Positions 63,125-64,000 of a stretch of 64,000 nucleotides of DNA are shown one piece after another. Every line of letters begins with the position of its first letter. Position 1 is the first letter of the stretch. The notes under the pieces were generated by a model that saw only the letters and a program-made list of their open reading frames with translations, had not been told where the DNA came from and did not search any database. The position numbers were made by a program, and so were the translations under genes. The stretch is from Arthrobacter cheniae (GTDB lineage: Bacteria; Actinomycetota; Actinomycetes; Actinomycetales; Micrococcaceae), in contig NZ_QZVT01000003.1 in assembly GCF_003602275.1 (NCBI RefSeq), forward strand, positions 310,001-374,000, written 5' to 3'.

Positions 63125-64000
63125 TCAGGCGGAAGCCTTCGCCGCTGAAGCCTGTCCCGCAGGTGTCGGCGGCTGGCTCTGCAGCGCCGTGTCCTTCCTC
63201 GCCGGAGGGGTGGCCGCCTCGCGGAACTGGCGCCTCGGCTCCTGGAGATCGGAGATCGGCGCGAGGTCGCGACCGAACAGGAAGCTCATGCTCCAGTTGA
63301 TGATGACGCGCGCCTTCCGCTCGTACATGGGCATCGCGAAGCCGTGGTATCCACGATGCGCGAGCCAGGCCGGGAAGCCCTTCATGCCGAAGCCCATGAT
63401 GTTCGCGACACCCTTGAACTGGCCGAAGCCGGCGACGGCGCCCAGGTTGGTATGGCGGTATTCCTTGACCTCACCGATGCCGTGGTTGGAGGCGAGGATA
63501 TTGGCTGCGAGCAGCTTCGCCTGGCGCACGGCGTGCTGGGCGTTGGGCACGCAGAAGCCGCCCACTCCCCCACCGGTCAGGTCGGGAACTGCAGCCACGT
63601 CACCAGCGGTCCAGGCATGGTCGATGGGTCCGTCATCGCCCGTGATGCGCAGTTCGGACGAGGCGCGGACGCGGCCGCGCTCATCGACCGGGAAATCCGT
63701 GGAACGGACCACGGGGTTGGCCTGGACGCCGGCGGTCCAGATGAGGGTGTCAGTGGTGAACTCGTCGGCCGGCGTCTTGTCCGGCATGTTGATGAGCTTG
63801 AGCGTGCCGTCGACGGCGCTGGCCAGCGAGGTGTTGAGCAGGACCTCGATCTGGCGTGACCGGAGGTGTCCGACGACCCACTCGGCCTGCTTGGCCGTGA
63901 CCTCCGGCATGATGCGTCCCATGGCCTCGACGAGGACGAAGCGCAGGTCGGAGCGGCTGAGACGGCCGTTCGCCTTGACGGCTTCGCGGGCAGCGTCCTC
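63125..64000 (-). CDS. ndh: Type II NADH dehydrogenase / NAD(P)/FAD oxidoreductase, N-terminus outside window
   Basis: Single-subunit membrane-peripheral NADH:quinone oxidoreductase. About 290 C-terminal residues are present; the N-terminal FAD-binding Rossmann fold lies beyond the right edge. Visible: DLRFVLVEAMGRIMPEV, then NAD-domain sequence with TDTLIWTAGVQANPV, the second FAD motif TAGDVAAVPD, and the C-terminal membrane-binding part with AWLAHRGYHGFAMPMYERKARVIINW. The last 45 residues are variable. The tRNA gene lies about 170 bp downstream. Confidence 0.9.
   Translation of the reverse strand, partial: EDAAREAVKANGRLSRSDLRFVLVEAMGRIMPEVTAKQAEWVVGHLRSRQIEVLLNTSLASAVDGTLKLINMPDKTPADEFTTDTLIWTAGVQANPVVRSTDFPVDERGRVRASSELRITGDDGPIDHAWTAGDVAAVPDLTGGGVGGFCVPNAQHAVRQAKLLAANILASNHGIGEVKEYRHTNLGAVAGFGQFKGVANIMGFGMKGFPAWLAHRGYHGFAMPMYERKARVIINWSMSFLFGRDLAPISDLQEPRRQFREAATPPARKDTALQSQPPTPAGQASAAKASA

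Overview
This 64 kb window is a stretch of high-GC actinobacterial chromosome, most likely from the Micrococcaceae (Arthrobacter or a close relative). The lineage call rests on mycothiol S-conjugate amidase (mca), a WhiB2-type regulator, actinobacteria-specific families (DUF3499, DUF4245, DUF4307, DUF5719, TIGR03089, TIGR01906), very dense gene packing with many 4-bp start/stop overlaps, and many genes that begin 6-7 nt after a TANNNT box (leaderless-type promoters). No phage, insertion sequence, integrase or CRISPR array was seen, so this is core rather than accessory DNA.

Layout. 1-2188: the rRNA dimethylase ksgA (cut by the window edge) and tatD, separated by a 420-bp gap. 2367-7447: moxR / DUF58 / transglutaminase operon. 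7549-11829: gabD-type aldehyde dehydrogenase, then the divergent pair rsmI and pmt (protein O-mannosyltransferase). 11863-16625: TIGR01906 and SpoIIM membrane proteins, an RDD protein and an L,D-transpeptidase. 16805-33311: a housekeeping and cell-envelope block: ahcY, Trm112, DUF3499, a degenerate zincin, then whiB2 / giant membrane glycosyltransferase / DUF5719 in one coupled transcript, TIGR03089, GtrA, purK-purE-LCP ligase-manA, and a FemX-like bridge-forming enzyme. 33375-37491: glpX, DUF4245, carbonic anhydrase and fumC. 37563-39969: a TetR/MFS efflux pair with a clear palindromic operator. 40087-47203: NUDIX, a lone prepilin peptidase, phoH2, a Z-isoprenyl synthase, a hemolysin-III protein, a small membrane protein, mca, DUF4307 and greA. 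47267-54678: rhomboid, ilvA, an AI-2E permease and a galactose locus (epimerase-like protein divergent from deoR-galT-galK). 54785-62654: a Bax-inhibitor-1 protein and a high-affinity branched-chain amino acid (or related) ABC transporter livHMGF, with its binding protein livK encoded separately. 62882-64000: a tRNA with UAA anticodon and a type II NADH dehydrogenase cut by the window edge.

How the genes fit together. Much of the window concerns the envelope: mannose activation and transfer (manA, pmt), polyprenyl carrier (the uppS-like gene), wall-polymer attachment (LCP), peptidoglycan crosslinking and bridging (Ldt, FemX), a putative envelope glycosyltransferase coupled to whiB2, and the MoxR/DUF58/TgpA membrane module. 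The order glpX, DUF4245, fumC, phoH2, uppS, trhA, mca, DUF4307, greA resembles what I recall of the M. tuberculosis Rv1080-Rv1100 region, and whiB2 to ahcY plus purE/purK/GtrA resembles Rv3248-Rv3277. These comparisons are from memory. The most noteworthy points are the whiB2-GT2-DUF5719 unit whose glycosyltransferase has no ATG/GTG/TTG start, the LivH permease with a secreted N-terminal domain, GlnR-like boxes at both liv promoters, the short tRNA(UAA), and the widespread leaderless promoter pattern.
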